Source of the DNA: Mycolicibacterium hodleri
GTDB lineage: Bacteria > Actinomycetota > Actinomycetes > Mycobacteriales > Mycobacteriaceae
Length of the DNA: 64,000 bases
Assembly (NCBI RefSeq): GCF_006439015.1
Contig: NZ_RCZG01000014.1
Span: 62,001-126,000, forward strand
Reading direction: 5' to 3'
Shown here: positions 31,753 to 38,349 of the stretch, piece by piece
Numbering within the stretch: the stretch's first letter is position 1
How the letters are laid out: each line of letters opens with the position of its first letter
Program-made: the position numbers and the translations under genes
Notes under the pieces: model-generated
The model's input: the letters and a program-made list of their open reading frames with translations, nothing else
Told to the model about the DNA's origin: nothing
Databases searched by the model: none

Positions 31753-33062
31753 GCGAGCCGGAGCAGTCGGTTCCCTCGGTCCGCATCCCGAAGTCACTGC
31801 CCGACGGCGTCAGCCAGGCGACGATCGGGGTGCGCGGTGGGCTGCTGCGGTCCGAGTTCGAGGAGACCTCCGAGGCGCTGTACCTCACGTCCGGCTACGT
31901 CTACGAATCCGCGCGTGATGCGGAGAAGGCGTTCACCGGCGAGATCGACCGCTTCGTCTACTCGCGTTACGGCAACCCGACCATCGCGATGTTCGAGGAG
32001 CGCCTGCGCCTGATCGAGGACGCCCCGGCGGCCTTCGCGACGGCGACCGGCATGGCCGCGGTGTTCACGTCGCTAGGCGCCCTGCTGGGCGCGGGCGATC
32101 GACTGGTGGCGGCGCGCAGTCTGTTCGGCTCGTGCTTCGTGGTGTGTAGCGAGATCCTGCCGCGGTGGGGTGTCGAGGTGGTGTTCGTCGACGGTGAAGA
32201 CCTCTCGCAGTGGGAGAAGGCGCTGTCGGTGCCGACGCAGGCGGTGTTCTTCGAGACGCCGTCGAACCCGATGCAGTCGCTCGTCGACATCTCCGCGGTG
32301 TGCGATCTCGCCCACGCGGCAGGCGCAAAGGTGGTGCTGGACAACGTCTTCGCGACACCGCTTCTGCAGCAGGGACTTCCACTCGGAGCGGACGTCGTCG
32401 TGTATTCGGGCACCAAGCACATCGACGGGCAGGGCCGGGTGCTCGGCGGCGCGATCCTTGGGGACAAGGAGTTCATCGACGGGCCCGTACAGAAGCTGAT
32501 GCGCCACACCGGGCCTGCCATCAGTGCCTTCAATGCCTGGACGATGTTGAAGGGCCTCGAGACGCTTGCGGTTCGGGTGAACTACTCGAACAGCTCGGCG
32601 CAGCGGGTCGCGGAGTTCCTGCAGGATCACCCGTCGGTGTCGTGGGTGAAGTACCCGTTCCTGGAGAGCCATCCCCAGTACGACCTGGCGAAGCGGCAGA
32701 TGCGGGGCGGCGGCACCGTCGTCACGTTCGAGTTGGCCGCCGCCGGCGGAGCTGGCAATTCGGCCGCCGCCGGCGGAGCTGGCAATTCGGCCGCCGCCGG
32801 CGGAGCTGGCAATTCAGCCGGAGCCGAGGGCCACGGCAAGCGGCGCGCCTTCGAGGTGCTCGACAAGCTCGGCGTCATCGACATCTCGAACAACCTCGGC
32901 GACGCCAAGTCGCTGATCACGCACCCGGCCACGACAACTCACCGTGCCATGGGCCCAGAGGGGCGCGCAGCGATCGGTCTTGGCGACGCGGTGGTGCGGG
33001 TGTCCATCGGACTCGAAGGCACCGAGGACCTGATCGCCGATCTGGATCAGGCGCTGAGCTAG
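31749..33062 (+). CDS. metZ: O-succinylhomoserine sulfhydrylase
   Basis: A 437-residue PLP enzyme of the Cys/Met metabolism family that makes homocysteine from O-succinylhomoserine and sulfide. The PLP lysine is in YSGTKHIDGQGRVLGG (about residue 219), and SRYGNPT, ETPSNP and DNVFATP are family signatures. Residues 330-356 are three exact copies of AAAGGAGNS, inserted between FEL and the helix that follows; relatives have only a short loop there. The expansion is in frame. The start codon overlaps the rhodanese stop. It corresponds to M. tuberculosis Rv0391. Confidence 0.95.
   Translation: MSEPEQSVPSVRIPKSLPDGVSQATIGVRGGLLRSEFEETSEALYLTSGYVYESARDAEKAFTGEIDRFVYSRYGNPTIAMFEERLRLIEDAPAAFATATGMAAVFTSLGALLGAGDRLVAARSLFGSCFVVCSEILPRWGVEVVFVDGEDLSQWEKALSVPTQAVFFETPSNPMQSLVDISAVCDLAHAAGAKVVLDNVFATPLLQQGLPLGADVVVYSGTKHIDGQGRVLGGAILGDKEFIDGPVQKLMRHTGPAISAFNAWTMLKGLETLAVRVNYSNSSAQRVAEFLQDHPSVSWVKYPFLESHPQYDLAKRQMRGGGTVVTFELAAAGGAGNSAAAGGAGNSAAAGGAGNSAGAEGHGKRRAFEVLDKLGVIDISNNLGDAKSLITHPATTTHRAMGPEGRAAIGLGDAVVRVSIGLEGTEDLIADLDQALS
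32736..32816 (+). repeat. Three 27-bp tandem repeats inside metZ
   Basis: Units at 32736-32762, 32763-32789 and 32790-32816 encode AAAGGAGNS each; only the last base of the third unit differs. The copy number could vary between strains. Confidence 0.95.
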
Positions 33063-33095
33063 TTTCGCGGACGACCTTTTCGAGGAGACGATTGA

Positions 33096-33578
33096 ATGAG
33101 CACACTGAGTGACTTCACGGCGAACACCCTTGCCGGTGAAGCTCAGCCGCTGAATGCGTACGACGGGAAGGTGGTCCTCGTCGTCAATACCGCGTCGAAA
33201 TGTGGATTCACCCCACAGTACGAAGGCCTGGAGAAGCTCTACGAGCAGTACAAGGACGACGGGCTCGTCGTTCTCGGCTTTCCCTGCAACCAATTTGGTG
33301 GCCAGGAACCCGGCGGAGCCGACGAGATCGGCACCTTCTGCCAACTCAACTACGGCGTCAGCTTTCCGATGTTCGAGAAGGTCGACGTCAACGGTGACGC
33401 GGCTCATCCCCTCTTCGAGTGGCTGCGCGCCGAGAAGTCGGGCGTGCTGGGTAGCAAGATCAAGTGGAACTTCACCAAGTTCCTGATTGGCAGGGACGGT
33501 TCGGTGATCAAGCGATACGGCTCCACGACCAAGCCGGAGAAGATCGCAGGCGACGTCGAGAAGGCGATCAAGGCCTGA
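33096..33578 (+). CDS. Glutathione peroxidase-family thiol peroxidase
   Basis: A 160-residue peroxidase of the GPx fold. The catalytic residue is Cys36 in NTASKCGFT rather than selenocysteine. Cys64 in FPCNQFGGQEPG is positioned as in the GPx signature, and the WNFTKFL segment holds the catalytic Trp and Asn. Mycobacteria lack glutathione, so thioredoxin is the likely reductant (BsaA-like). It removes hydrogen peroxide and organic peroxides. GAGGAGA upstream of the ATG is a good ribosome-binding site. It lies 33 nt after metZ. Confidence 0.93.
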   Translation: MSTLSDFTANTLAGEAQPLNAYDGKVVLVVNTASKCGFTPQYEGLEKLYEQYKDDGLVVLGFPCNQFGGQEPGGADEIGTFCQLNYGVSFPMFEKVDVNGDAAHPLFEWLRAEKSGVLGSKIKWNFTKFLIGRDGSVIKRYGSTTKPEKIAGDVEKAIKA

Positions 33579-33586
33579 GGCGTCGA

Positions 33587-33592
33587 TAACAT
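33587..33592 (+). promoter_or_regulatory. Candidate -10 (TAACAT), leaderless start
   Basis: TAACAT ends 6 nt before the ATG at 33599. Confidence 0.5.
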
Positions 33593-33598
33593 CGGCTG

Positions 33599-33994
33599 AT
33601 GTCGAAGGCGAGTGCGGCGAAGAAGTCACGTCGGAAGAGGCGGTTGTCCGCGCGCAACGAGAGCTGGCTGCCCGACGAGGTGCACGCCGAAGTCAAGGGC
33701 GTCGCACGAATCGCGAACGAAATCGTCCCGCGCGGTTGGGAGTTCGACCCGGACCTCTCGACCGAGGAGCTCGTCACCTGGTACTACCCCCCGTCGGGGG
33801 TCCAGCAAGACCCCGAAGACCCCGAAGACCCCGAAGACCCGGAGGAGCCGGTGACCCGGATCTGGCTCACCGATCCCGGGGAGCCGCACGTGATCCTCGT
33901 CGGCTCGACGGAGGACACCCCTGACGTCGCGCTCACGGTCGAGGAGCTGTTCGAACGGCTGGGCGACATCGAGGCGCACCGCCCGGGGGGCTGA
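33599..33994 (+). CDS. Conserved small protein with DPE repeats, function unknown
   Basis: A 131-residue soluble protein. The N-terminus is very basic (KKSRRKRRLS) and the rest acidic. Residues 71-80 are three copies of Asp-Pro-Glu followed by DPEEP, encoded by 9-bp repeats, in a loop between two beta-type stretches (ELVTWYYPPS and VTRIWLTDPGEPHVILV). The C-terminal VALTVEELFERLGDIE is helical. No family is recognised. A leaderless start is suggested by TAACAT 6 nt upstream. Confidence 0.75.
   Translation: MSKASAAKKSRRKRRLSARNESWLPDEVHAEVKGVARIANEIVPRGWEFDPDLSTEELVTWYYPPSGVQQDPEDPEDPEDPEEPVTRIWLTDPGEPHVILVGSTEDTPDVALTVEELFERLGDIEAHRPGG
33809..33835 (+). repeat. 9-bp tandem repeats (three units) in a coding region
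   Basis: GACCCCGAA three times in frame, with a degenerate fourth unit after it, encoding DPE repeats. Confidence 0.9.
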
Positions 33995-34013
33995 GCTTGT
34001 CGGTGCTCGTACG

Positions 34014-34019
34014 TACTCT
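34014..34019 (+). promoter_or_regulatory. Candidate -10 (TACTCT), leaderless start
   Basis: TACTCT ends 6 nt before the ATG at 34026. Confidence 0.45.
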
Positions 34020-34025
34020 CATCGC

Positions 34026-34544
34026 ATGTCGGGCCCGGATCGCCTCGTGTACTACTTGCGGGGGACCCCACAGGGTTTCGACGGCGCTCCGGACGCAATC
34101 GAGATTCCCCGGTTATACGAGACGGAGTCCGAGGCGCGTGCTGAGCTGAGCGTCGTGATGACGCTGAGCCGGATGGTGCACGGCGACACCATCGCAAATT
34201 CGGCGAGCTGGTATCTGCAGACTGCTGACGTGTCGAGTGCTCCAGCGCTCGGCGAGGAAGCGGTGTTCCACGGCTACCTGCTCGGCGAAACCGTGTATCC
34301 ACTCGCGGGTGGGTGGGACGAGCTGCTCGACGCCTTCGACTGGGAGCCGTTCGTGTGCGAGATCGAACGCGGTCGTGCCCACCGCGCCCGCCTGCCGTGG
34401 CGACGAGACATGTTGGGCCAATTCAGTATCGAGACCTGCCGACCGACGTGCGCCATCGATTACTCGTTCTTTCGGTTCACACCAGTCTCGTCCGAACTGT
34501 TGGTGCGACCGCTTGACGTCTACGTGACGGAGCCGCTGTTCTGA
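34026..34544 (+). CDS. Hypothetical protein, unrecognised
   Basis: A 172-residue soluble protein with alternating strands and helices, aromatic-rich (WYLQTAD, GGWDELLDAFDWEPF), and four cysteines including ETCRPTCAIDYSFFRF near the C-terminus. There is no signal peptide or membrane segment. No family comes to mind. It has its own probable leaderless promoter and ends 7 nt from a convergent SDR gene. Confidence 0.65.
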   Translation: MSGPDRLVYYLRGTPQGFDGAPDAIEIPRLYETESEARAELSVVMTLSRMVHGDTIANSASWYLQTADVSSAPALGEEAVFHGYLLGETVYPLAGGWDELLDAFDWEPFVCEIERGRAHRARLPWRRDMLGQFSIETCRPTCAIDYSFFRFTPVSSELLVRPLDVYVTEPLF

Positions 34545-34551
34545 GCGCGTG

Positions 34552-35415
34552 CTAGACCTCGCCGGGATTCTCCAGCACGCCTTGCGCGGCTTGGGCGCGG
34601 TCTTCGTAGTTCTTGCGTGCAGTCGTGTCGAAGTCGAGGAAGACGTGGTCGTTGCCCATCTGCTTGGACAGCCAACGCCTACCGCGCGGTCCGAGCATCG
34701 AGGTGACGGCGCCGACGAAGCGGAGCGGGCCGGGTACCGACACGTGTGTCTTCGGCTTGTCGAGCGACTTGACGATGGCGGCGGCGATGTCCTCGGGTTC
34801 GACCGGTTTCTGCGCCCCGGTGTTCTTGGTGCCGGTGATGAGCTCCGTGTTGGTGAAGGTCGGCAGGATGCACGTCACCTCGACGCCCTGGGGTGCGAAC
34901 TCGTCAGCCATCGCCGTGGACAGGCCGACCACGGCGAACTTGGTTCCTGCGTAGACGACCTGCCCGGGTACGGCGACCATGCCCGCCATCGAGGCGATGT
35001 TCACTACGTGCCCGCGACGCCGCCGCACCATTTCGGGCAGCACCAGCTGGCATCCGGTGAGGACGCCGTAGAAGTTGACTTCGATGGAGGAGCGGATCGA
35101 TTGCTCGGACTGGTCGAGGAATGGACCGACGGGCATCACGCCTGCGTTGTTGATGAGGACGTCGATGTGGCCGGCGCCGTCGGTGCGGGCCTTGTCGAGG
35201 AACATCTCGAAAGACTCTCGGTCGGTGACGTCGAGCGGATACCCCGTGACCTGGCCGAACTTGGCAAGTCCGGTGACTGCCGACTCGAGTACCGCCACGT
35301 CGCGGTCGCCGATTACCACGCGCGCGCCGCGGTGCAGAAGCGCCTTCGCGGTGGCATGTCCGATACCGCGGGCGGCACCGGTGATCGCGATGGTTCTTCC
35401 TCGGATGTTGTCCAT
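34552..35415 (-). CDS. Short-chain dehydrogenase/reductase (SDR)
   Basis: A 287-residue SDR with TGAARGIG cofactor motif near residues 12-19, NNAG, catalytic Ser in VNIASMAG and a YAGTK active site near residue 155. The extra C-terminal 50 residues after the core are seen in mycobacterial SDRs of the Rv3085 kind. Substrate unknown. A longer upstream frame is rejected: the ATG at 35415 starts right before the Rossmann strand. A near-perfect 16-bp palindrome overlaps its candidate -10 and may be a repressor site. Confidence 0.9.
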   Translation of the reverse strand: MDNIRGRTIAITGAARGIGHATAKALLHRGARVVIGDRDVAVLESAVTGLAKFGQVTGYPLDVTDRESFEMFLDKARTDGAGHIDVLINNAGVMPVGPFLDQSEQSIRSSIEVNFYGVLTGCQLVLPEMVRRRRGHVVNIASMAGMVAVPGQVVYAGTKFAVVGLSTAMADEFAPQGVEVTCILPTFTNTELITGTKNTGAQKPVEPEDIAAAIVKSLDKPKTHVSVPGPLRFVGAVTSMLGPRGRRWLSKQMGNDHVFLDFDTTARKNYEDRAQAAQGVLENPGEV

Positions 35416-35423
35416 GCGGCGAA

Positions 35424-35429
35424 ACTTTA
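35424..35429 (-). promoter_or_regulatory. Candidate -10 (TAAAGT) of the SDR gene
   Basis: Minus-strand TAAAGT ends 8 nt before the ATG at 35415 and lies partly inside the palindrome at 35425-35440. Confidence 0.4.
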
Positions 35430-35440
35430 CACGTGTCAAG
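35425..35440. promoter_or_regulatory. Candidate operator palindrome
   Basis: CTTTACACGTGTCAAG is palindromic at 14 of 16 positions with a perfect ACACGTGT core. It covers the probable -10 region of the SDR gene, the usual place for a TetR-type repressor. No TetR gene is adjacent. Confidence 0.45.
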
Positions 35441-35511
35441 TTTTGGTGTGAAGGCCGAGACGCTGTCAACGAGGCGAGGTGGATACCCGTACGCGGAATG
35501 CGCGTCGTCGC

Positions 35512-35541
35512 GCCGAGGTAGACAGTGCCGAGGTAGACAGT
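35512..35541 (+). repeat. 15-bp tandem duplication before the GNAT gene
   Basis: GCCGAGGTAGACAGT occurs twice in a row (35512-35526 and 35527-35541), just upstream of the acetyltransferase ribosome-binding site. Confidence 0.9.
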
Positions 35542-35547
35542 GAGGTG

Positions 35548-36045
35548 ATGTCCATGCCAACCGTCGACGGACTCCGCTTCGTCTCCGTCGGCCAGCATGA
35601 CGCGCTGGCCGAGCCGCTCCTGGCCGAACTGGCCGTCGAGTACGCCACCCGGTACGGCGGTACGCCCGAACGGGTCGGGACGTGGCTGCGGGGCTACCCG
35701 GCCGACGAGTTCGAGGCGCCTGCCGGCGGGATGCTCATCGGACTGTTGGACGATCGTCCTGTCACCGGTGGCGCGTTCCGACGCTACGACGAGCAGACGG
35801 CCGAACTCAAGCGCATCTGGACCGACAGTGGGCACCGGCGTCGAGGTCTGGCGCGAGCACTCCTGCTCGCGCTCGAAGCCGAGATCTCCGACCGCGGATA
35901 CCGGCGGGTGTATCTGACCACGGGCGACCGGCAGCCGGAGGCCGAGGCGCTGTACCTGGCCACCGGGTACAGGAAACTGACCGACCCCCTTCCGTCCGAG
36001 GGCGAGGTGTACCCGATGGCGTTCCTGAAGGAGTTGGAGCCGTGA
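35548..36045 (+). CDS. GNAT-family N-acetyltransferase
   Basis: A 165-residue GNAT protein. The acetyl-CoA pyrophosphate-binding motif is seen as WTDSGHRRRGLARALL (about residues 93-108), followed by the strand RVYLTTGDRQPEAEALYLATGY typical of motif B (shown here in part as AEALYLATGY). It should transfer an acetyl group to an amine; target unknown. GAGGTG 3 nt before the ATG at 35548 is its ribosome-binding site, so a longer frame from 35479 across the 15-bp duplication is not used. Confidence 0.88.
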   Translation: MSMPTVDGLRFVSVGQHDALAEPLLAELAVEYATRYGGTPERVGTWLRGYPADEFEAPAGGMLIGLLDDRPVTGGAFRRYDEQTAELKRIWTDSGHRRRGLARALLLALEAEISDRGYRRVYLTTGDRQPEAEALYLATGYRKLTDPLPSEGEVYPMAFLKELEP

Positions 36046-36209
36046 ACGTTTCGCTGTCCGTCCCGGACCTGTCGCCCATCAGCGCGGGCGACGGTGCCGT
36101 GTCCCGATCCGGACTCCAGCCAGCCATTGACTGCCGCACCGCACCGCAATTCGTCGGCGACCCGGATCAGGTGGCCCACGAGCTGATCGCCGAGCGCTGG
36201 GCTTCGTGA
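36042..36209 (+). pseudogene. Deletion scar of an LLM-type oxidoreductase
   Basis: A 55-residue frame beginning at a GTG that overlaps the GNAT stop. It starts with LSVPDLSPISAGDGAV, the N-terminal strand and loop of luciferase-like monooxygenases, and after a few residues jumps to FVGDPDQVAHELIAERW, which resembles their C-terminal segment. About 280 residues in between are missing. It is probably the remnant of a full gene once co-transcribed with the acetyltransferase. Confidence 0.6.
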
Positions 36210-36526
36210 CGATGAGGGACGGCTACGCTGGCACCGTGCTGTCGGAGTTGACGGTGGGCTGGCTGATACTGGCTGCCGCCCTGGTGACCTTCGCAGGAGG
36301 ATTGGGGCTGCGCTCACACGTGGGGAGCAGGCCGAACAGGCGAGTCGGCCGCATGGTGCGAAGGTTTCGCGAATCTGCGGTCGGCGGAGTGCTCTACGGT
36401 CCGATCGCCTCCGATGCGCGCGACCCCGAGGAGCTCGACCAGACCATCCTGATGCCGACGATCGTCCTCGGTTGCGGGTTCCTGCTGACCGCGATCTTCC
36501 TCATCGGCTACGAGATCCTTACGTAG
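36206..36526 (+). CDS. Small two-helix membrane protein
   Basis: A 106-residue protein with two membrane helices at about residues 15-35 and 83-103, joined by a basic stretch (GSRPNRRVGRMVRRF) and an acidic segment (DARDPEELDQT). The start is uncertain: GTG 36206, ATG 36212 or GTG 36236 are in frame, and the last would begin just at the first helix. No family recognised. It overlaps the convergent metallo-hydrolase gene by 8 nt. Confidence 0.65.
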   Translation: MTMRDGYAGTVLSELTVGWLILAAALVTFAGGLGLRSHVGSRPNRRVGRMVRRFRESAVGGVLYGPIASDARDPEELDQTILMPTIVLGCGFLLTAIFLIGYEILT

Positions 36527-37259
36527 CCGAGGCGCGCTCGACCGCTTCCCGAATAGGGCCGCGCCAGACGGGTCCATGGCCCGGCAGCAGAACGTCGGTC
36601 TCCAGCATCCCCAGCGCAGAAAGGCTGCGGACGCAGGCGGCCTGATCGTGGTTGAACAGCCCTGGCAACAGTTGCGGCCCGCGGTGCTTGGATACCGGGT
36701 GGCCGGTGACCAGCGCATCACCGCTGACGAGCACGCCGTCGACCAGATATGAGCAGTGCCCGCCGGTGTGCCCTGGTGTGGGTATCGGCACAGGCGTTCC
36801 GGGTAGCGCCGCCGCCACCTCGTCGGTGAGGGCGCGGGCGGTCGGAATGCCCTCGCGAGTCAACGCACCGACACGGGCGATGTTCAGCGACCAGGTCAGG
36901 TACCGCGGCTGCCACGCCTTGGCCGCCAAGTCGAGCGTCGACACCTGCTCCAGGAACTCGCGATGGGCGTGACCAATCTCAACGGCGTGGCAGAAGACCG
37001 GCGTGCCATGCGTTTTCGCGAACCAGATGGCGGAGCCGAAGTGATCCACGTGCGCGTGGGTCAGCAGGAACGCGTGGATGTCGTCGACGTCGAAACCGAG
37101 TTGGCGGACTGATCCGAGAACGTCCTCACGGTGACCGGGGAACCCGGCGTCGATGATCACGACGCCGTTGCCGTCGGTGACGAGTGTCCAGTTGACCAAC
37201 TCGGTTTGCGCGAAGTGGACGGTGTCGGTGATCGCCGTCAACTCGACTGAAGTCCGCAC
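36519..37259 (-). CDS. Metallo-beta-lactamase-fold hydrolase (Rv0406c-like)
   Basis: A 246-residue MBL-fold enzyme. The zinc motif HAHVDH lies at residues 68-73, with further ligands in PTPGHTGGH, SGDAL and LLPGHGP. It is likely a glyoxalase II-like or lactonase-like hydrolase; the substrate is unknown. Its position just before fgd1 matches M. tuberculosis Rv0406c. GTG at 37259 follows TAGACT by 6 nt on the minus strand, which suggests a leaderless message. Confidence 0.9.
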   Translation of the reverse strand: MRTSVELTAITDTVHFAQTELVNWTLVTDGNGVVIIDAGFPGHREDVLGSVRQLGFDVDDIHAFLLTHAHVDHFGSAIWFAKTHGTPVFCHAVEIGHAHREFLEQVSTLDLAAKAWQPRYLTWSLNIARVGALTREGIPTARALTDEVAAALPGTPVPIPTPGHTGGHCSYLVDGVLVSGDALVTGHPVSKHRGPQLLPGLFNHDQAACVRSLSALGMLETDVLLPGHGPVWRGPIREAVERASAT

Positions 37260-37265
37260 CCGGAC

Positions 37266-37271
37266 AGTCTA
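37266..37271 (-). promoter_or_regulatory. Candidate -10 (TAGACT), leaderless start
   Basis: Minus-strand TAGACT ends 6 nt before the GTG at 37259. Confidence 0.5.
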
Positions 37272-37320
37272 TGAGTGACGCCGAGGAATACCTCGCCCGC
37301 CCGAGGAGTAGAAAAGGAAC

Positions 37321-38331
37321 GTGGCTGAACTCAAGTTGGGATACAAGGCGTCGGCGGAGCAGTTCGCGCCACGGGAGCTCGTGGAGTTGGCCGTGGAGGC
37401 CGAGGCGCACGGAATGGACAGCGCGACGGTCAGCGATCATTTTCAACCGTGGCGCCACGAAGGCGGGCACGCGCCCTTCTCGCTGGCCTGGATGACCGCG
37501 GTAGGTGAGCGCACCAAACACCTGATGCTCGGCACGTCGGTGCTGACGCCGACGTTTCGGTACAACCCCGCCGTCATCGCCCAGGCCTTCGCCACTATGG
37601 GCTGTCTGTATCCCGATCGGATCTTCCTCGGCGTCGGAACAGGTGAGTCGCTGAACGAGATCGCGACCGGTTTCACCGGCGAGTGGCCCGAGTTCAAGGA
37701 GCGCTACGCCCGGCTGCGAGAGTCGGTCCGGCTGATGCGTGAGCTGTGGCTGGGTGACCGCGTCGACTTCGAGGGCGATTACTACCACACCAAGGGAGCG
37801 TCGATCTACGACGTGCCCGACGGCGGGATCCCGATCTACATCGCGGCGGGCGGGCCTCAGGTCGCCAAGTACGCCGGCCGTGCCGGCGACGGTTTCATCT
37901 GCACCTCGGGCAAGGGTGAGGAGCTGTACAAGGAGAAGCTCATCCCCGCCATGAGGGAGGGTGCAGAGGCCGCAGGCAAGAATCCTGACGACGTGGACCG
38001 GATGATCGAGATCAAGATCTCCTATGACACCGATCCCGAAGCGGCGCTGGAGAACACCCGCTTCTGGGCGCCGCTGTCGCTGACCGCCGAGCAGAAGACA
38101 AGCATTCACGATCCGCTGGAGATGGAGAAGGCCGCCGACGAGCTGCCCATCGAACAGGTCGCCAAGCGTTGGATCGTGGCCTCGGATCCCGACGAGGCCG
38201 TCGCCAAGGTGAAGGACTACGTCGACTGGGGCCTCAACCACCTGGTGTTCCACGCACCCGGCCACGACCAGCGCCGCTTCCTCGAACTGTTCAAGTCGGA
38301 TCTGGAGCCGCGCCTGCGCAAGCTCGGGTGA
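37321..38331 (+). CDS. fgd1: F420-dependent glucose-6-phosphate dehydrogenase
   Basis: A 336-residue enzyme that oxidises glucose 6-phosphate to 6-phosphogluconolactone while reducing coenzyme F420, the main source of F420H2 in mycobacteria. ATVSDHFQPWRHEGGHAP (about 36-53) carries the active-site Asp, His and Trp, and VGTGESLNE carries the catalytic Glu near residue 109. Length and sequence fit M. tuberculosis Fgd1 (Rv0407). GTG start after AAAAGGAAC. It is followed 18 nt later by pta. Confidence 0.97.
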   Translation: MAELKLGYKASAEQFAPRELVELAVEAEAHGMDSATVSDHFQPWRHEGGHAPFSLAWMTAVGERTKHLMLGTSVLTPTFRYNPAVIAQAFATMGCLYPDRIFLGVGTGESLNEIATGFTGEWPEFKERYARLRESVRLMRELWLGDRVDFEGDYYHTKGASIYDVPDGGIPIYIAAGGPQVAKYAGRAGDGFICTSGKGEELYKEKLIPAMREGAEAAGKNPDDVDRMIEIKISYDTDPEAALENTRFWAPLSLTAEQKTSIHDPLEMEKAADELPIEQVAKRWIVASDPDEAVAKVKDYVDWGLNHLVFHAPGHDQRRFLELFKSDLEPRLRKLG

Positions 38332-38349
38332 TTTGGCAGGCTGGCACCC

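Noticed and set aside
35433..35438. TTGACA on the minus strand as a -35 of the SDR gene
   Set aside because: It lies only 3 nt from the candidate -10, far from the required spacing of about 17 nt; the sequence is better seen as part of a palindromic operator.
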